In this document: positions 16,969-25,924 of the stretch, in pieces
How the letters are laid out: each line of letters starts with the position of its first letter
How positions within the stretch are numbered: position 1 is the stretch's first letter
The notes under the pieces: generated by a model
Database searches by the model: none
What the model was told of the DNA's origin: nothing
The model's input: only the letters and a program-made list of their open reading frames with translations
Translations under genes and position numbers: made by a program
Source of the DNA: Desulfarculales bacterium UBA696
GTDB lineage: Bacteria; Desulfobacterota; Syntrophobacteria; Syntrophobacterales; Syntrophobacteraceae
DNA: 64,000 nucleotides
Assembly (NCBI GenBank): GCA_002298995.1
Contig: DBMO01000037.1
Coordinates: 62,001-126,000 of the forward strand
Direction of reading: 5' to 3'

Positions 16969-17003
16969 AATGGCGGGAAAGACCATGCGCCTCTCCCGCC
17001 ATA
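16969..17003 (-). terminator. Terminator of prfB
   Basis: On the - strand atggcggga / tcccgccat stem with about a 15-base loop, followed by tttgtt. It begins 38 bases after the prfB stop codon. The + strand side also has a T-run. Confidence 0.75.
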
Positions 17004-17040
17004 TTTTTTCAATTTTATTTGCTGGATGTGGTTTTCAGGA

Positions 17041-18163
17041 CTACGCAGCTCTTCCCGCCGTGAGCGAGGCCAGCAGGTAGGCTTCGATGAAGTCGTCCAG
17101 GTCGCCGTCCAGGACCGCCTCCACGTTTCCTTTTTCGACGTTTGTCCTGTGGTCTTTGATGAGACGGTAAGGCTGCAGAACGTACGAGCGGATCTGATTT
17201 CCCCAGGCGATTTCGTCCAGGTTGTCGTGCGTTTCCTGCAACTTTGCCTGCTGCGCCCGTCTTTCCCTTTCGTAGAGCCGCGCCTTGAGTATCTTCATGG
17301 CTATATCGCGATTTCGGTGCTGAGATTTTTCGTTCTGGCACTGCACGACAATTCCGGTCGGAAGATGGGTGATACGGATCGCTGAGCTTGTCTTGTTTAC
17401 GTGCTGGCCCCCGGAGCCGCTCGCACGGAAGGTGTCAACACGCAGGTCGGACTGTTTTACGTCGATTTCGATCTTCTCGTCGATTTCCGGGAAAACGAGT
17501 ACCGCGGCAAATGAAGTGTGGCGACGCCCGCTGGCATCGAATGGCGAGATGCGAACCAGCCTGTGAACACCGGATTCAGCTTTTAACATGCCATGAGCGT
17601 AAGGTCCGCCGACCGTGAAGGTTACACTTTTGATACCAGCCTCTTCGCCTTCGAGCATGTCAACCATGTCGACCTTGAAGTTCTTTCTCTCGCACCATCT
17701 CAAGTACATCCTGAGCAGCATTTCAGCCCAATCCTGGGCTTCGGTGCCGCCAGCCCCGGCGTTGATGCTTACGATTGCATTCTTGTTGTCGTGTTCATCG
17801 CTTAGCATCTGCCGCAGTTCTAGTTCGCGGTATTTTTTTTGGAGGCCCCTCAGGTGGGTCTGGACTTCCGCTAGGTTCTGCTCGTCCTGTTCCTCGACCG
17901 CCATTTCGAACATCAGTTCGTTATCCTGAATCTCGGATTCGAGTGATTTCCAGGTCTGGGTAATTTCGTTCAAGTCGGAGCGCTCCTTGAGGATATCGCG
18001 GCTGGCTTCGGGGTTATCCCAGAAACCGGGCTTTTCCATCAGCTTTTCAAGTTCGGCGGAGCGCGTTTGTTTGCCTTTTATGTCAAAGATAACCCCCGAG
18101 GGTCTGGAATCTTTGTGAAAGGTCTTTCAGTGAATTTCGCAGTTCAGCGGTGTCTATGTTCAT
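17041..18163 (-). CDS. prfB: Peptide chain release factor 2 with programmed +1 frameshift
   Basis: The ATG at 18163 is preceded by gaggagg. The first 26 codons end at the in-frame TGA at 18083-18085, inside the classic slippery context GGGGGT-TAT-CTT-TGA-C; a +1 shift continues the frame for a total of about 373 aa. The main frame carries the GGQ tripeptide in GSGGQHVNKTSSAIR, which triggers peptidyl-tRNA hydrolysis at UGA and UAA codons. As in most bacteria, low RF2 activity favours frameshifting at the TGA and so autoregulates synthesis. The start codon overlaps the lnt stop as ATGA, so prfB is translated in an operon with lnt and probably corC. Calling the gene from the downstream Met alone would lose its N-terminus. 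Confidence 0.96.
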
Positions 18164-19680
18164 TTCTTGTTCCTCCTCGAACTGTGGATATATGAAAATA
18201 TAATGGCCGAAATCGCCATAAAAACGCTAAGCCAGGCAAAAACGTCACCGTAGCGGGCATAAAGGGTCATGCTGCGCATCGGGCGCACAGCTACCGTTAG
18301 AAAGCCCTCTTTGCCCCAGCCGATGCGGCCCAGTTCAGCGCCTGTCGCGTCGAATGCCGCGCTGATCCCCGTATTTGCCGCTCGCACAATCGGCACCCTG
18401 AACTCGATTGCCCGCCAGCACGACATGTACAGGTGTTGATACGGCCCTCCGGTGTCCCCGTACCAGCCGTCGTTTGTCAGGTTCATGAGCATCTGGGCGC
18501 CCCTTAGGACCCTCTCCCGCGAAAGCTGGGGGAATATTACCTCATAGCACACCAGCACACCCATTGCGTTCCCATTCAGGTAGAGCGGGCCGGAATTTTT
18601 GCCGGGAACGTATTGCATCTCGCCCGGAACTATTTTGTGTACAAAGAAAAGAAGGTCCGAAAAGGGGATATACTCACCAAATGGCACCAAGTGCTGCTTG
18701 GCGTACGATCCCCTGAAATTCAGGTTCTCATCGACCAGGTAGCCCTGATTAAGCAGCGAACGGTTAGCGCCCACCCGAGAAATACCAATTGTCCCTATAA
18801 GCACCGGCTTGCCGGCATCCTTAATGATATCATTTACAGTCGGGGTATATCTATCGTCGATTCCGTAAAGGAAAGGCATGGCGGATTCGGGCCAGAACAG
18901 CATATCCGTGGAGGGATCGTCCTTAACCGCATCGAGTGAGAGCTGTCTGTAGCGTTTGAACGTCTCGTCCAAAAAATTCGGGTCCCACTTGAGGCTCTGC
19001 TCGATGTTGCCCTGAATAATCGATACCTTGAATGGCGGCGCCGCCGACTGTTCCGCCTTCACTACATTTAACCGCCAGGAACCATAAGCCACGGCTGCAA
19101 GAATGCACACCGCCAGCAGTGAGGCCCCCAGTTTTCGGAAATGTCCCCGGATGAGGCCGTAGATTACCGTATTTCCAAAAGCCACCAGCCAGCTCACCCC
19201 ATAGACCCCGGTTACATCGGCAAACTGTACCAGCCGGCTGACCGGAGTCTGGGTGTACCCTATAAGAGTCCATGGAAATCCCGAAAAAGGCGCGTATGTC
19301 AGCCCGAACTCGAGCGCAACCCAGACGAAGGGCAAAACAAAAACCAGAAGCGCGGGGTGGTTTTCCCATTTCCTGGCCACCCTCGCAAACAGGGCGTGAA
19401 GCGGGGCAAGAATGCCGCCAAGCAGAAGCAGAATAAATACCGACAGGAAGATATTTACGCCGCCGTAATAATAGACCGCGTGCCACGTCCACAGCAAGGC
19501 CGTCGAATAATGTACAAGCCCGCATACATATCCGAAAAACAACGCCTGTTTGCCCGTTTTTCCCCGAATAGCGAAAAGCAGCGGTATCAGCGCAATCCAT
19601 GCGAGGAAATGCAACTCGGGTTTTGGAAACCCGGCCGTTAGCAGCAGACCGCTAAGAATCGAGAGAAATAGAGCTTTCAT
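18160..19680 (-). CDS. lnt: Apolipoprotein N-acyltransferase
   Basis: 506 aa. About six membrane segments at the N-terminus and one at the C-terminus surround a periplasmic nitrilase domain (about residues 220-475). Catalytic features include the Lys in the SYAKQHLVPFGEYIP block and the nucleophilic Cys in VLVCYEVIFP. It transfers an acyl chain from a phospholipid to the N-terminal Cys of apolipoproteins in the inner membrane, the last step of lipoprotein maturation before Lol sorting. Adjacent to corC, as in many Gram-negative bacteria, and translationally coupled to prfB. Confidence 0.95.
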   Translation of the reverse strand: MKALFLSILSGLLLTAGFPKPELHFLAWIALIPLLFAIRGKTGKQALFFGYVCGLVHYSTALLWTWHAVYYYGGVNIFLSVFILLLLGGILAPLHALFARVARKWENHPALLVFVLPFVWVALEFGLTYAPFSGFPWTLIGYTQTPVSRLVQFADVTGVYGVSWLVAFGNTVIYGLIRGHFRKLGASLLAVCILAAVAYGSWRLNVVKAEQSAAPPFKVSIIQGNIEQSLKWDPNFLDETFKRYRQLSLDAVKDDPSTDMLFWPESAMPFLYGIDDRYTPTVNDIIKDAGKPVLIGTIGISRVGANRSLLNQGYLVDENLNFRGSYAKQHLVPFGEYIPFSDLLFFVHKIVPGEMQYVPGKNSGPLYLNGNAMGVLVCYEVIFPQLSRERVLRGAQMLMNLTNDGWYGDTGGPYQHLYMSCWRAIEFRVPIVRAANTGISAAFDATGAELGRIGWGKEGFLTVAVRPMRSMTLYARYGDVFAWLSVFMAISAIIFSYIHSSRRNKK

Positions 19681-19757
19681 CTACCAAATCACTCTTATAC
19701 AGGATGGGGCGACGAGCAGCCGACTCATCGCCGGTGCCTCACAGCGGAACGTCGATA

Positions 19758-19776
19758 GTGGGTGCGCGGCACCCAC
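19758..19776 (-). other. Hairpin between corC and lnt
   Basis: Perfect gtgggtgc / gcacccac stem with a 3-base loop in the 178-base corC-lnt gap. It could reduce read-through or stabilise mRNA; the T-rich tail is weak. Confidence 0.4.
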
Positions 19777-19858
19777 GCTTTATTGGTTCTATTTACACGG
19801 ATGGACCAGGTGAGGATTAGTCAGAGATGGCTACCCAATGCAAGTCTCTCCTGCGGGA

Positions 19859-20731
19859 CTACTGTTGGTTTTCTTGTTCCGTGGGAGGTTTTTGCTCCTC
19901 CGGCCCAAGTTTTCGGATGCGCGCCCGGTCGATCTTCCGACTGGTCGCCGATTCGATCATTATTTCGAGTCCGTCGAAAGAAAGCTTCTCCCCCACATCG
20001 GGGACCTTGCCAAGCAGGCTGGTTATGAACCCGCCGACCGATTCGAAGTCGCCTTCGGGGAAGTTGACATCGAGAAAATCGCCCAATTTTTCAATATCCA
20101 GGCGCGCACTGACGGTAATCGACCCGTCTTCGTGCTCAATGATCAGTTTTTCCTCGGCGTCGTACTCGTCCATCACCTCGCCTATAATTTCCTCGATGAT
20201 ATCCTCGAGCGTCAGTATCCCGGCCGTTCCACCATACTCATCGATAACAACGGCCATGTGCGACTTGTTGTCCCGAAGGTCCTGCAGGACTTCGCTGATT
20301 TTTTTTGTCTCCGGGATGAAATAGGGAGGCCGCACCATTTCGCTGACTTCGACATCGCCGGTTCCCCAGAAGGGCAACAGATCCTTGGCGTGCAGTGTGC
20401 CTATTATATTGTCGATACTGTCCTGGTAAATAGGTATCCTGGAATGACCACTCTGCACGATAATTTGGATTATATCGGCCATATCGGTGTCGGAGGACGC
20501 ACAAACCGTGTCGGTGCGCGGCACCATGATTTCCCTGGCAATCGTGTCGCGGAAGGAGAAAATCCCCTGGATCATCTCCCCCTCGTCTTCGGAGATCAGC
20601 CCTCGCTGTTCCCCTTCATCAATTATCTTTTGTATCTCTTTTTCGACATCGTCGGTGTTTTCAACACCAGCCAGGCGACGGAAGCACATTCGTAGCCAAT
20701 TTTGTATACCTTTGGCTGATTGCTCTTCCAA
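19859..20731 (-). CDS. corC: CBS-domain CorC/HlyC-type protein
   Basis: 290 aa, no membrane segments. After a short helical lead-in, two CBS motifs occupy about residues 65-190 (IMVPRTDTV at the first, MAVVIDEYGGTAGILTLEDIIEEI at the second), followed by the CorC_HlyC domain (about 205-275; VGGFITSLLGKVP). Soluble members such as E. coli YbeX/CorC are linked to magnesium/cobalt efflux or to ribosome-related functions. The start is a TTG, chosen because it is the first start in frame. It heads the corC-lnt-prfB - strand operon. Confidence 0.85.
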   Translation of the reverse strand: MEEQSAKGIQNWLRMCFRRLAGVENTDDVEKEIQKIIDEGEQRGLISEDEGEMIQGIFSFRDTIAREIMVPRTDTVCASSDTDMADIIQIIVQSGHSRIPIYQDSIDNIIGTLHAKDLLPFWGTGDVEVSEMVRPPYFIPETKKISEVLQDLRDNKSHMAVVIDEYGGTAGILTLEDIIEEIIGEVMDEYDAEEKLIIEHEDGSITVSARLDIEKLGDFLDVNFPEGDFESVGGFITSLLGKVPDVGEKLSFDGLEIMIESATSRKIDRARIRKLGPEEQKPPTEQENQQ

Positions 20732-20818
20732 TTTCCATCACTCTCTTTCGCAAGGGTTAACGGCACGCAAAGATCAAAAAGCTGTGCGCTACCAGAATTT
20801 TACCTTCGACCGAGCAGA

Positions 20819-21745
20819 TTAACAAGCGGGTCTGGCCCTGTCCATGAAAATGTAAGAGAGCAGCTTGTACAGGAGCCTTGCCGCGAAAAACTCGGATGGA
20901 GGATTTTGCGGAACTGGAAGAAGTTCCATAATATCGAAGCCGACCACATTAGACCGTTTGGCGACCTCTTTCAGCATCCCAAGGGTTTCGTACCAGCCAA
21001 GACCCCCGGGCTCCGGGGTCCCAACGGCGGGCATTATCGCCGGATCGAAAGCGTCAAGGTCCACGGTGATATAGACATCCCGTCCCTCGACTGTCCCAGG
21101 AATACTCTTCCACAAGTCAGGGTCGCCGTGCAGCTTGTGTGCGAAAAAACATGGGATGCGCTTTTCCTCGATAAAGTAATACTCCTCCCTGGTAAGCGAG
21201 CGAATCCCGACCTGCACAAGGGATGCATGCCGGAACGCAAGGCGCATCGCGCAGGCATTGCTGTATGCGCTTCCCTGGTATTCTTCCCGCAGGTCCGAAT
21301 GAGCATCCAGATGCAGGATGGTAAGGTCGGGGTGCCTGACGGCAAGGGCCTCTACCATTCCGAGGGACAACAAATGTTCTCCGCCAAGCAGGACAGGTAG
21401 TTTGCCCTTGTCGATCACGAACTCGCAGGCCTCTCGCACTTCCCTCACCATTTCGCGTGGAGAAGAGACGTTTACCGGAAGCTCATCGAGCGTGAATACC
21501 CCTTCCCGATACACCTCGGTGCAAGTTTCCTCGTCGAAAAATTCGAGCTCTCGCGAGGCGGACAGAATCGCTCTTGGCCCTTCCCGAGTCCCGGCCCTGA
21601 AAGTTGTGGTCCCGTCGTATGGAGCCGGAATTAGAACGGCACGCGCCGTTTCAAAATCGCTCTCCGACGAACTCAATCCCAAAAATGAACAATGGGGCCC
21701 CAGGTTCCCTAAGGACCCGGACCCCACCTTTTTCTTATCGCTCAT
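20819..21745 (-). CDS. speB: Agmatinase / ureohydrolase SpeB
   Basis: 308 aa, ureohydrolase (arginase) fold with binuclear manganese. Metal-binding motifs are GGEH, HLDAHSD and DLDAFDP in the right order. The enzyme hydrolyses agmatine to putrescine and urea in the cytosol. It follows speD by only 10 bases, so putrescine and the aminopropyl donor are made from the same transcript. The long leader region before speD holds folded RNA that could regulate both. Guanidinobutyrase or another ureohydrolase is possible, but the speD neighbour favours agmatinase. Confidence 0.88.
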   Translation of the reverse strand: MSDKKKVGSGSLGNLGPHCSFLGLSSSESDFETARAVLIPAPYDGTTTFRAGTREGPRAILSASRELEFFDEETCTEVYREGVFTLDELPVNVSSPREMVREVREACEFVIDKGKLPVLLGGEHLLSLGMVEALAVRHPDLTILHLDAHSDLREEYQGSAYSNACAMRLAFRHASLVQVGIRSLTREEYYFIEEKRIPCFFAHKLHGDPDLWKSIPGTVEGRDVYITVDLDAFDPAIMPAVGTPEPGGLGWYETLGMLKEVAKRSNVVGFDIMELLPVPQNPPSEFFAARLLYKLLSYIFMDRARPAC

Positions 21746-21755
21746 AACCAGTCTT

Positions 21756-22199
21756 CTATCTCGACCGCTGCTTCAGCATGCGGTCCATCCGAACCACCTG
21801 GGCCGATTCCTTTATCGTGTTTGGAAACTCCTGGCCACGATCAAGGACCTTGATATCGAATTTCTGAACCTTGAAATACATCTTGATTGTCTCGACCGCC
21901 ACATCGGTGTCGAAGGGCTTGCACGAGAACATATCGATGCTCAGGTACTGCTTTTCAGGAAATGTATGGATGCTGATATGACTCTCCGCGATCAGCACGA
22001 ACCCAGATACTCCCCAGTCCTCGGGCACCGCGCCCGAATACCGGAAAACATAGGGCGGCATTATTTTGGTCATTTCCATCTGCGAAGGATAGTTGTCGAG
22101 AAAATTGTAGATGAGATTGATGTCTTCGAGAGCGGCTCGCTCGCACCCGTATCCATCCAAGATCAGATGGACCCCAAAACCGAATTCAGGTTTGCCCAT
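21756..22199 (-). CDS. speD: S-adenosylmethionine decarboxylase proenzyme, prokaryotic type
   Basis: 147 aa from the Met in AMGKPEFGFGVHL, which has a strong gggaggtg ribosome binding site 7 bases upstream; the frame remains open to 22280 but the longer start is unsupported. The self-cleavage site is the Ser in IAESHISIHTFPEKQY, where serinolysis generates the catalytic pyruvoyl group. It produces decarboxylated SAM for spermidine synthesis. No speE lies next to it. Forms a tight two-gene unit with speB. The leader upstream contains a compact multi-stem structure (22282-22342). Confidence 0.92.
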   Translation of the reverse strand: MGKPEFGFGVHLILDGYGCERAALEDINLIYNFLDNYPSQMEMTKIMPPYVFRYSGAVPEDWGVSGFVLIAESHISIHTFPEKQYLSIDMFSCKPFDTDVAVETIKMYFKVQKFDIKVLDRGQEFPNTIKESAQVVRMDRMLKQRSR

Positions 22200-22281
22200 G
22201 GCAGTCACCTCCCGTGCCGAGGAATCGTCCTCTATGCGTATTACAAAATTTAGCGCCGCCCGATTTGCGGAAGGTTCCACC

Positions 22282-22342
22282 GTGAGGCTTACTGAAAACT
22301 CCCTGGGCAGGGACTTTTTCAGCCATCTTGGGATGGTCTCAC
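22282..22342 (-). ncRNA. Candidate structured leader RNA of speD-speB
   Basis: On the - strand a closing stem (gtgag / ctcac) encloses two hairpins: CCATC-loop-GATGG and a longer one of ctgaaaa / ttttcag stacked on tccct / aggga with a 4-base loop. The junction is about 80 bases upstream of the speD start codon. No T-run follows, so it is not a terminator. Being placed directly before polyamine genes suggests a regulatory 5' UTR, but this is inference from complementarity alone. Confidence 0.45.
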
Positions 22343-22665
22343 TGCCGATACTTCAGGGCGGACTTAATGCCACAACATAAAGTGGCCTCGCTAACAGGGT
22401 ACCTAAAAAAAATCACCAGCTAATCTGCCCAGATCCTTTTCAACCAAAACAGATTTTCGGGTGATACCATTGCCAATGTTCAACGATTTTCAATGCTTAC
22501 CGCAGGACTACCAACCCCAGCAGTCAGCCCTATATAAAGTACCCGTAGGGGAGTGTCAAGATTATTTTTCCCGTTTATTTTCCAGCGGTCCTAAATTCTT
22601 CCCAGGGGATGAAAATGGTGGGTATCTTTGCCCCTATTGAAGATAAGCGCGGATTTGTCGGAATT

Positions 22666-23583
22666 CTAGCACGAGAATTGGTCGATAACGACCTTGTTGC
22701 GGCCGCAATCCTTCTTGGCCTGGTAAAGTGCTCCATCCGAGCGCAGAATCATGTCCTGGATGTCCTGCTCGATCGTTCCCGATCTTTCGAGAAAACGCGA
22801 GACACCGATGGAGAGTGTGGTGGGTGCAAATTCGAGCCGGCTATACTTTTCCCGGATGCGCTCGGCTACCGCCAGTGCCTGTTCATTGGGCAAATGAGGC
22901 AAGAGCAGAACAAATTCGTCGCCGCCGTAGCGGAAGGCGGCGTCAACCTCATCGCGGATCGAGCCATTGAGCAGCTTGGCCGTTTCTACAAGGAGGGCAT
23001 CGCCGGCCTGATGGCCGTTCAGATCGTTGTATTCCTTGAAATGATCTATATCGAGAAAGAACATGAACAGAGAGTGCTGATACCTGACCGCGCGGATAGC
23101 CTCCTTGCGGGCAATATCTTGGAAGCAGCGCCGGTTCGAGAGCCCCGTGAGGGGATCGCGCACCGCGAGCTTTTCCAACTCGACCCGGAGGTGACGTTCC
23201 CGGACGACGCGGTTCAGCTTTGCCTCAAGTTCGTTCAGCGTGAAGGGCTTCGTTATGAAATCGGCCGCACCAGCCGAAACCACGTCGGTATATTTATATT
23301 TCATTATGTGGCCGGTTATGGCTATTATGTCAATGTCCGGATGGTTGCTGATGATGTATTTGATGAGTTCCATGCCGTCCATTCGAGGCATGTCCATGTC
23401 GGTTATGACCAGATTGTACTGGCGGTCTTTTATCTTTTCGACCGCTTCGAAGCCGTCGGCCGCACTGTCGACATCGTGCCCGTGGGAGACCAGGGAGTCA
23501 GAGAGAATCTCACACACCTGTGGCTCGTCATCCACGACGAGGATAGTCTGGGGGATAAAAAAATTTTGAGCTTCGCCTTTCAT
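22666..23583 (-). CDS. Response regulator with GGDEF output (diguanylate cyclase)
   Basis: 305 aa. Receiver domain at about residues 13-125 with acidic pocket VVDDE, phospho-acceptor Asp in LVITDMDMPRMDG and Lys in ITKPF. GGDEF domain follows (about 140-300) with DPLTGLSNRRCF, DIDHFKEYND and the active loop RYGGDEF intact, so synthesis of c-di-GMP from GTP is expected. No RxxD inhibitory site is evident before the active loop. The cognate kinase is not adjacent. Monocistronic on the - strand, divergent from nadK. Confidence 0.93.
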   Translation of the reverse strand: MKGEAQNFFIPQTILVVDDEPQVCEILSDSLVSHGHDVDSAADGFEAVEKIKDRQYNLVITDMDMPRMDGMELIKYIISNHPDIDIIAITGHIMKYKYTDVVSAGAADFITKPFTLNELEAKLNRVVRERHLRVELEKLAVRDPLTGLSNRRCFQDIARKEAIRAVRYQHSLFMFFLDIDHFKEYNDLNGHQAGDALLVETAKLLNGSIRDEVDAAFRYGGDEFVLLLPHLPNEQALAVAERIREKYSRLEFAPTTLSIGVSRFLERSGTIEQDIQDMILRSDGALYQAKKDCGRNKVVIDQFSC

Positions 23584-23805
23584 TTCGCCTCGTTGCAGAG
23601 ATTTTTAGTTCCAGATCCGGACTCGAGCGGCATCCAAATGTTTGGGTCCAGCGCATCCATAGCGATTTAAAGAGGGGTCCTATTGGCCATCCGGGGGATT
23701 TTCCCCTGGCAGCTAACACTAGAGCAACCCCGCCGGTTTGACAAACTTTTTCTTATCTAGAAATCGGACGATTTCACCTCGGCCATGAGCTTTGGAGGTA
23801 CAAAA

Positions 23806-24657
23806 ATGCGCAACGTTGCAATTATCTATAAGCGCATGCGGCCGGAGGCAGCCGCTCTCGCGAAAAGCCTCAAGGAATGGTTTGAAAAGCGCAATGTCAT
23901 CGTATTCTGCCGGGAAAACATCGACAACTCCGGCGTGAGCTGCAACTACCAAAGAATCGAAATTCCAAAAGAGATCGAGGCGGTTGTCGTAATTGGTGGA
24001 GACGGCACTTTCTTAAGCGTTGCCCGTTTCATGGAAAACCGCCCCACACCTATCATAGGAATAAATTTGGGCGGCCTGGGATTTCTTACTGAAATCAGCG
24101 CCGATTCCTGTTTAGTCGAAATGTCTAAAATCCTGGAAGGCGATTACGAAATCGAGGAACGCATGCGCTTGAGGGTCACCGTCAAGCGCGACTGCCGAGA
24201 GACCTTCAGCCACCTCATCCTTAACGATGCCGTGATAAATAAAGGCGCCTTGGCGCGAATAATCGACCTCGAGACCAGCATCGATGGTCAGTTCCTTACC
24301 CATTACCGCGGCGACGGCCTCATCATCGCCACACCGACGGGATCGACCGCCTACAACATCTCCGCGGGGGGTCCAATCGTCTTCCCGGCGGCACAGGCGA
24401 TGATTTTAACCCCGATCTGTCCTTTCACTCTTACCAACAGGCCCATTATTTTCCCCTCCCATGTCACCATTCAGGTAAAACTTTCAGAACCCGCATCCGA
24501 TGTCACCCTGACCTGTGACGGGCAGGTGGGTTGCCTCATCGGCATCTCCGACCAGGTGGATATTTGCGCTGCCGCCAACCCGCTTCGCCTCATTAAAGCA
24601 CCCGATGTGGACCATTTTGAAACCCTCAGGTCCAAGCTTAAATGGGGACAAGTCTAA
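23806..24657 (+). CDS. nadK: NAD kinase
   Basis: 283 aa from the Met of MRNVAIIYKR, which has ggagg 8 bases upstream; seven extra in-frame codons are probably not translated. The family signatures are present: GGDGTFL (ATP/NAD site) at about residue 65, GINLGGLGFLTEI, the LNDAVINKG segment and ATPTGSTAYNISAGGPI. Phosphorylates NAD to NADP in the cytosol. Stand-alone gene, divergent from the receiver-GGDEF gene. Confidence 0.95.
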   Translation: MRNVAIIYKRMRPEAAALAKSLKEWFEKRNVIVFCRENIDNSGVSCNYQRIEIPKEIEAVVVIGGDGTFLSVARFMENRPTPIIGINLGGLGFLTEISADSCLVEMSKILEGDYEIEERMRLRVTVKRDCRETFSHLILNDAVINKGALARIIDLETSIDGQFLTHYRGDGLIIATPTGSTAYNISAGGPIVFPAAQAMILTPICPFTLTNRPIIFPSHVTIQVKLSEPASDVTLTCDGQVGCLIGISDQVDICAAANPLRLIKAPDVDHFETLRSKLKWGQV

Positions 24658-24772
24658 AACCGGAGCGCCGGCAACGCTTCTGTCCGCACTGTATATTCTC
24701 CTTCTGGAATCGATCTCCCAAAGTCTTACATTAATTGGGCATAGTCAGTATTTGGACAAGGAGATCGAAACA

Positions 24773-25264
24773 ATGAAAAAGAAGCTCTTGCTTGCATTCG
24801 CTTTATTACTGACCGGATTCATGGCGGCTGCCTGCCAGACCATGTCCCCGTTCTCGAGGGGCGGGACCGTCTACCCCCGGGACAGGGTTGCTCTTGCGCC
24901 GGGTCAGCATTCGGGGGAATGGCGCGGAGATGATGTGAGAGTTGATTTCAAATATTCCCGGAACGAGCACGATTTGGACATTTCCGGGGCCGCTAATTTC
25001 AACTCCAATATCACCTCCAATTATTCAATGCTGCGCGATTTTCAACTCAGTACGATTTTCACCGACCAGGAGGGCAAAGTCCTTGGAGCACAAACTCTTG
25101 CAACCAACCGCGGCGCTTTTGAGTCGACGCCCTTCCACTCTAGGATCGTGCTGCCTCCGGGAACCGCTGATATAAGCTTCGGTTACCAGGGGATCGCCTT
25201 GGGCATAGGCGAGGACACGGGAGGAGCTAACCCAACCAGCTTCTGGGAATGCCCCGTGCATTAG
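24773..25264 (+). CDS. Small putative lipoprotein
   Basis: 163 aa. The ATG at 24773 starts a lipoprotein signal peptide (KKKLLLAFALLLTGFMAAAC); the lipobox Cys is about residue 21. A gga-gat ribosome binding site precedes it; the longer open frame from 24515 merely overlaps nadK. The mature protein looks beta-rich, with alternating hydrophobic residues and repeated Asn/Ser. No named domain is recognised. It lies just before another small exported protein gene. Confidence 0.75.
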   Translation: MKKKLLLAFALLLTGFMAAACQTMSPFSRGGTVYPRDRVALAPGQHSGEWRGDDVRVDFKYSRNEHDLDISGAANFNSNITSNYSMLRDFQLSTIFTDQEGKVLGAQTLATNRGAFESTPFHSRIVLPPGTADISFGYQGIALGIGEDTGGANPTSFWECPVH

Positions 25265-25409
25265 AACTATAATCCCGCCTCTCGGTTGACACACGGCCCC
25301 GCGGTGTTCATGTTCCTGTAAATTCTTTCCCCACCAACAGTTCCGGGCGAACTATCGTGGGGACTGGCCTTATTCCACTAAAAATGTTTCCGAAAATGAG
25401 GAGGGAATT

Positions 25410-25823
25410 ATGAAGAAAATTGCGGTTCTCGCATCACTGGTATTTGTGCTCTTCTCAGTCGCGGTCCTTGCAGCCAAAGATGGAGTAATGATTCGGGAAA
25501 AGCCCGGCGTTGGAAAGTATCTCACCGATTCGGATGGAAAGACCCTGTACTGGTTCAAAAAGGATTCTCCCGGCAAGAGTGCGTGCGCCGGAGGATGTTC
25601 GGAAAAATGGCCCTCGTTCCAGGCCGAGAAAGTCTCTCCGCCCAAAGGGTTTTCAAAAGAGGATTTTGCGACAATTACTCGGCAGGACGGCAAAAAACAG
25701 ACAACTTTCAGAGACTACCCGCTCTACTATTTTGAAAACGACAAAAAGCCCGGCGACACAAACGGCCAAGGTTTAAACGACGCATGGTTCGTGGTCAATC
25801 CTGATAACTTCCCGCCAAAATAG
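25410..25823 (+). CDS. Exported protein with Yx(F/W)xxD-type repeats (PF03640-like)
   Basis: 137 aa with a signal peptide (MKKIAVLASLVFVLFSVAVLAA). Two copies of the secreted-repeat unit are seen: KYLTDSDGKTLYWFKKDSPGKSAC ending in CAGGCSEKWPSF, and the degenerate second copy with DYPLYYFENDKKPGDTNGQG and NDAWFVV. These lipoprotein-type domains occur in many soil and sediment bacteria; function is unknown. A gaggg ribosome binding site is present. It is followed by a strong bidirectional terminator. Confidence 0.85.
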   Translation: MKKIAVLASLVFVLFSVAVLAAKDGVMIREKPGVGKYLTDSDGKTLYWFKKDSPGKSACAGGCSEKWPSFQAEKVSPPKGFSKEDFATITRQDGKKQTTFRDYPLYYFENDKKPGDTNGQGLNDAWFVVNPDNFPPK

Positions 25824-25844
25824 AAGCCACCCAGACTGCAAGAA

Positions 25845-25886
25845 ACGGGATAGCTCACCTTTTGCGAATGGCAAAAGCTATCCCGT
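25845..25886. terminator. Bidirectional terminator
   Basis: acgggatagct / agctatcccgt outer stem with an inner cttttgc / gcaaaag stem. It separates the PF03640-like gene from the convergent methylmalonyl-CoA decarboxylase gene. Confidence 0.8.
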
Positions 25887-25924
25887 ATTAGATATGTTTT
25901 ACGTGAACAATCAACGCTTCAGCC

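Noticed and set aside
22609..23670. 353-codon + strand frame
   Set aside because: It is entirely antisense to the receiver-GGDEF gene, which has clear domain motifs on the - strand.
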